Positions 62,494 through 64,000 of a stretch of 64,000 bases of DNA are shown piece after piece; the stretch's first letter is position 1; every line of letters starts with the position of its first letter. Source of the stretch: Plesiocystis pacifica SIR-1. GTDB lineage: Bacteria > Myxococcota_A > Polyangia > Nannocystales > Nannocystaceae. Made by a program: the position numbers and the translations under genes. Location of the stretch: contig NZ_ABCS01000031.1 of NCBI RefSeq assembly GCF_000170895.1, positions 25,138 through 89,137 on the forward strand, written 5' to 3'. Below the pieces are notes generated by a model. That model was not told the origin of the DNA. It did not search any database and saw nothing but the letters and a program-made list of their open reading frames with translations.

Positions 62494-63918
62494 ATGGTGA
62501 TGTTCCTCGATCTGCCCAAGGTCCCGCTCCCTGGACCGCGCACCATGCCGGTGCTCGGCGGGAAGATCAGCTTGATGCGCTTCCTCGGTGATCCGGTCAA
62601 GAACATGCTCGATCTTCGCGAAGAGTTTGGCGAGCTCGTGGCGCTGTCCAAGGATGATCCGGGCTGGGTCTGCGCGTTTGGGTCCGAGTTCAACCGCGAG
62701 ATCCTCAGCAACCCCGCGCTCTACCCCAACTTCATCGAGAGCCCGATCCGCAAGCCCGCCGACAGCGCGGCCGCGACCTTGGACTACAACATCCTCGTCA
62801 TCAACGGCGACCTGCACCGCAGCAAGCGGCGCGTCTTGATGGCCGCGTTCACCAAGGCCCGGCTGCAGGCCTACGGCGAGCAGATGGTCGAGATCGCCGG
62901 CCGCCAGATCGGCAGGTGGCGGGTCCCGGGGGCCTTCCGGGCCCGCGAAGCCATGACCGACATCTCGCTGGAGATCGCGATGCGCTGCCTGTTCGGCCTG
63001 GGGCTCGAAGAGTCCCGCGCCCTGTGCACGGACTCCGCCCGGATCATGGATCTGGTGCTCTCTCCGGCCGCGGCCTTGTTCCCCTTCTCGCTCCCGGGCA
63101 CCCCCTACCGCGAGTACATGACCTGCAGCGAGCGCGTCGACGGGGCCTTCCGGCGGTTGATCACCGCGCGTCGGGCCGAGCCGAAGGAGGACGACGTGCT
63201 CTCGGCGATGATCCACGCGACCGACGACGACGGCGAGCACATGACCGATCGAGAGCTCGTGGGCCAGGCGGCGACCTTGTTCAACGCCAGCCACGACACC
63301 TCGGCGATGACGCTGACCTGGGCTTGCCTGATGCTGGCGACGCACCCCGAGATCCAGCGCGAGGCCGCCGCGGAGGTCAAAGAGGCGATCGGCGACGCCC
63401 CGCCGACGCTCGAGGACATCGAGCGCATGCCCAAGCTCGGTTGGATCATCCAGGAGACCCTGCGCCTGTTCCCGGCCACGCCCAACCTGTTCTTCCGCCG
63501 GAGCTCGGCCGACTCGGAGCTCGGCGGCCGCAAGCTCCCCGCTGGCGCGACCTTCATCCTCAGCCCGCTGGTCACCCACCGCGATCCCAAGGTCTTCCCC
63601 AACCCGCGCCGCTTCGACCCGAAGCGCTGGGACGGCCTGCGTCTGGGGCCCTACGACTACATCCCCTTCGGGGCCGGCGTGCGTCGCTGCGTCGGGGCCG
63701 GCTTCGCGGGTCAGTCGACGCGCCTTGTCCTCGCGACCTTCCTCCAGCGTGCGCGGATCGCCGCTCCTCGACCGCAGAGGATCGACTACCGCGCCAAGGG
63801 GGTGGTCTTGGGTCTCGAGCGAGACTTCGACCTCGAGCTCTTGAGCCCCGACCAGGACATCCCCGCGCCCGAGCCCATTGGCGGGACGGTCGAGCGCCTC
63901 GTCGAGTTTCGCGCTTGA
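62494..63918 (+). CDS. Cytochrome P450
   Basis: 474 residues from ATG 62494 (AGGA about 10 bases upstream; a TTG at 62485 is possible). Proline-rich start L-P-K-V-P-L-P-G-P, then I-helix N-A-S-H-D-T-S-A-M-T with the acid-Thr pair, the ExxR of the K-helix (E-T-L-R), P-x-x-F-x-P-x-R-x (FPNPRRFDPKRW) and the heme loop F-G-A-G-V-R-R-C-V-G-A-G with Cys as iron ligand. Close to CYP102/110-like long soluble bacterial P450s (A-helix and F-G loop near TTLFNASHDT). No ferredoxin gene adjoins. Substrate unknown; hydrophobic or lipid substrate likely. Confidence 0.9.
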   Translation: MVMFLDLPKVPLPGPRTMPVLGGKISLMRFLGDPVKNMLDLREEFGELVALSKDDPGWVCAFGSEFNREILSNPALYPNFIESPIRKPADSAAATLDYNILVINGDLHRSKRRVLMAAFTKARLQAYGEQMVEIAGRQIGRWRVPGAFRAREAMTDISLEIAMRCLFGLGLEESRALCTDSARIMDLVLSPAAALFPFSLPGTPYREYMTCSERVDGAFRRLITARRAEPKEDDVLSAMIHATDDDGEHMTDRELVGQAATLFNASHDTSAMTLTWACLMLATHPEIQREAAAEVKEAIGDAPPTLEDIERMPKLGWIIQETLRLFPATPNLFFRRSSADSELGGRKLPAGATFILSPLVTHRDPKVFPNPRRFDPKRWDGLRLGPYDYIPFGAGVRRCVGAGFAGQSTRLVLATFLQRARIAAPRPQRIDYRAKGVVLGLERDFDLELLSPDQDIPAPEPIGGTVERLVEFRA

Positions 63919-64000
63919 AAGTCGTCGGGGGGCGGTCCAACGCGACGCGTCCACCCGACGTCCGTCACTTGGATTTCCCTCGGCGGGGCCCTAGCAGTCG
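63919..64000. other. Window end, no gene seen
   Basis: 82 bases after the P450 stop; GGCGGTCCAACGCGACGCGT and a GC palindrome-like stretch only. Confidence 0.3.

Overview
The window is a high-GC chromosome segment that most resembles a myxobacterium of the Nannocystis/Plesiocystis type (Myxococcota). Reasons: many lipoproteins with long acidic T/D/E/S linkers, FG-GAP, RCC1, fibro-slime and DUF4215-like Cys repeats; a transmembrane Ser/Thr kinase divergent from a sigma factor; a sphingosine-phosphate-lyase-like enzyme; and many secreted Cys-rich proteins. No rRNA, tRNA or CRISPR array was seen. The assignment is inferred from gene content only.

Layout. 0-2.8 kb: esterase and an RCC1 propeller lipoprotein. 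2.8-11.2 kb: a left-reading block of phage tail-like genes (tail completion, tail tube, frameshifted tail assembly chaperone, small membrane proteins, a tandem duplicate pair). Right-reading, AT-richer cargo genes interrupt it at 3.88-4.62, 6.77-6.86 and 9.64-10.07 kb. 11.2-16.8 kb: a metallopeptidase/PDZ lipoprotein pair, an XRE regulator with a partner, the sigma/kinase pair and a Cys-rich secreted protein. 17-20.5 kb: 43-bp tandem repeats, two unknown genes, a tyrosine recombinase and two repeat copies. 20.5-29.7 kb: AraC/SRPBCC pair, an FG-GAP lipoprotein, and a complete heavy-metal RND efflux operon (OMF, adaptor, pump) preceded by a small Cys/Asp-rich protein. 29.8-46.8 kb: surface lipoproteins mixed with metabolic genes (SDR, methyltransferases, a double-cNMP/[2Fe-2S] protein divergent from a fatty-acid hydroxylase, a BtpA-like barrel, an ABA4-like membrane protein, a spermidine-synthase-like protein) and decayed genes. 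46.9-50.3 kb: a class C-type group II intron whose maturase is split by an IS3-type element. 50.6-64 kb: PLP lyase, YrdC/Sua5, ferritin-like lipoprotein, amidoligase, an FAD protein, a VOC-cupin-cupin protein divergent from kynureninase, a 222-bp six-repeat lipoprotein and a cytochrome P450.

Two dispersed repeat families organise the intergenic space. Family A (about 140-190 bp, containing a GC hairpin) lies directly after stop codons, in the orientation of the gene it follows, so it looks like a portable 3' end. The group II intron sits just after the hairpin of one copy, and another copy at 36.07 kb preserves the uninterrupted target. Family B is a pair of hairpins found at 31.7, 33.2 and 50.3-50.5 kb.

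Caution for readers: at least nine genes need one extra base, always in the same direction and usually in a short homopolymer, to be read through (near 7505, 7620, 8693, 13707, 22486, 25310, 48862, 61280, and possibly 3335-3341 and 32860). This looks like systematic single-base under-calling in the assembly rather than nine independent mutations. Affected genes are annotated at their restored extent and flagged.
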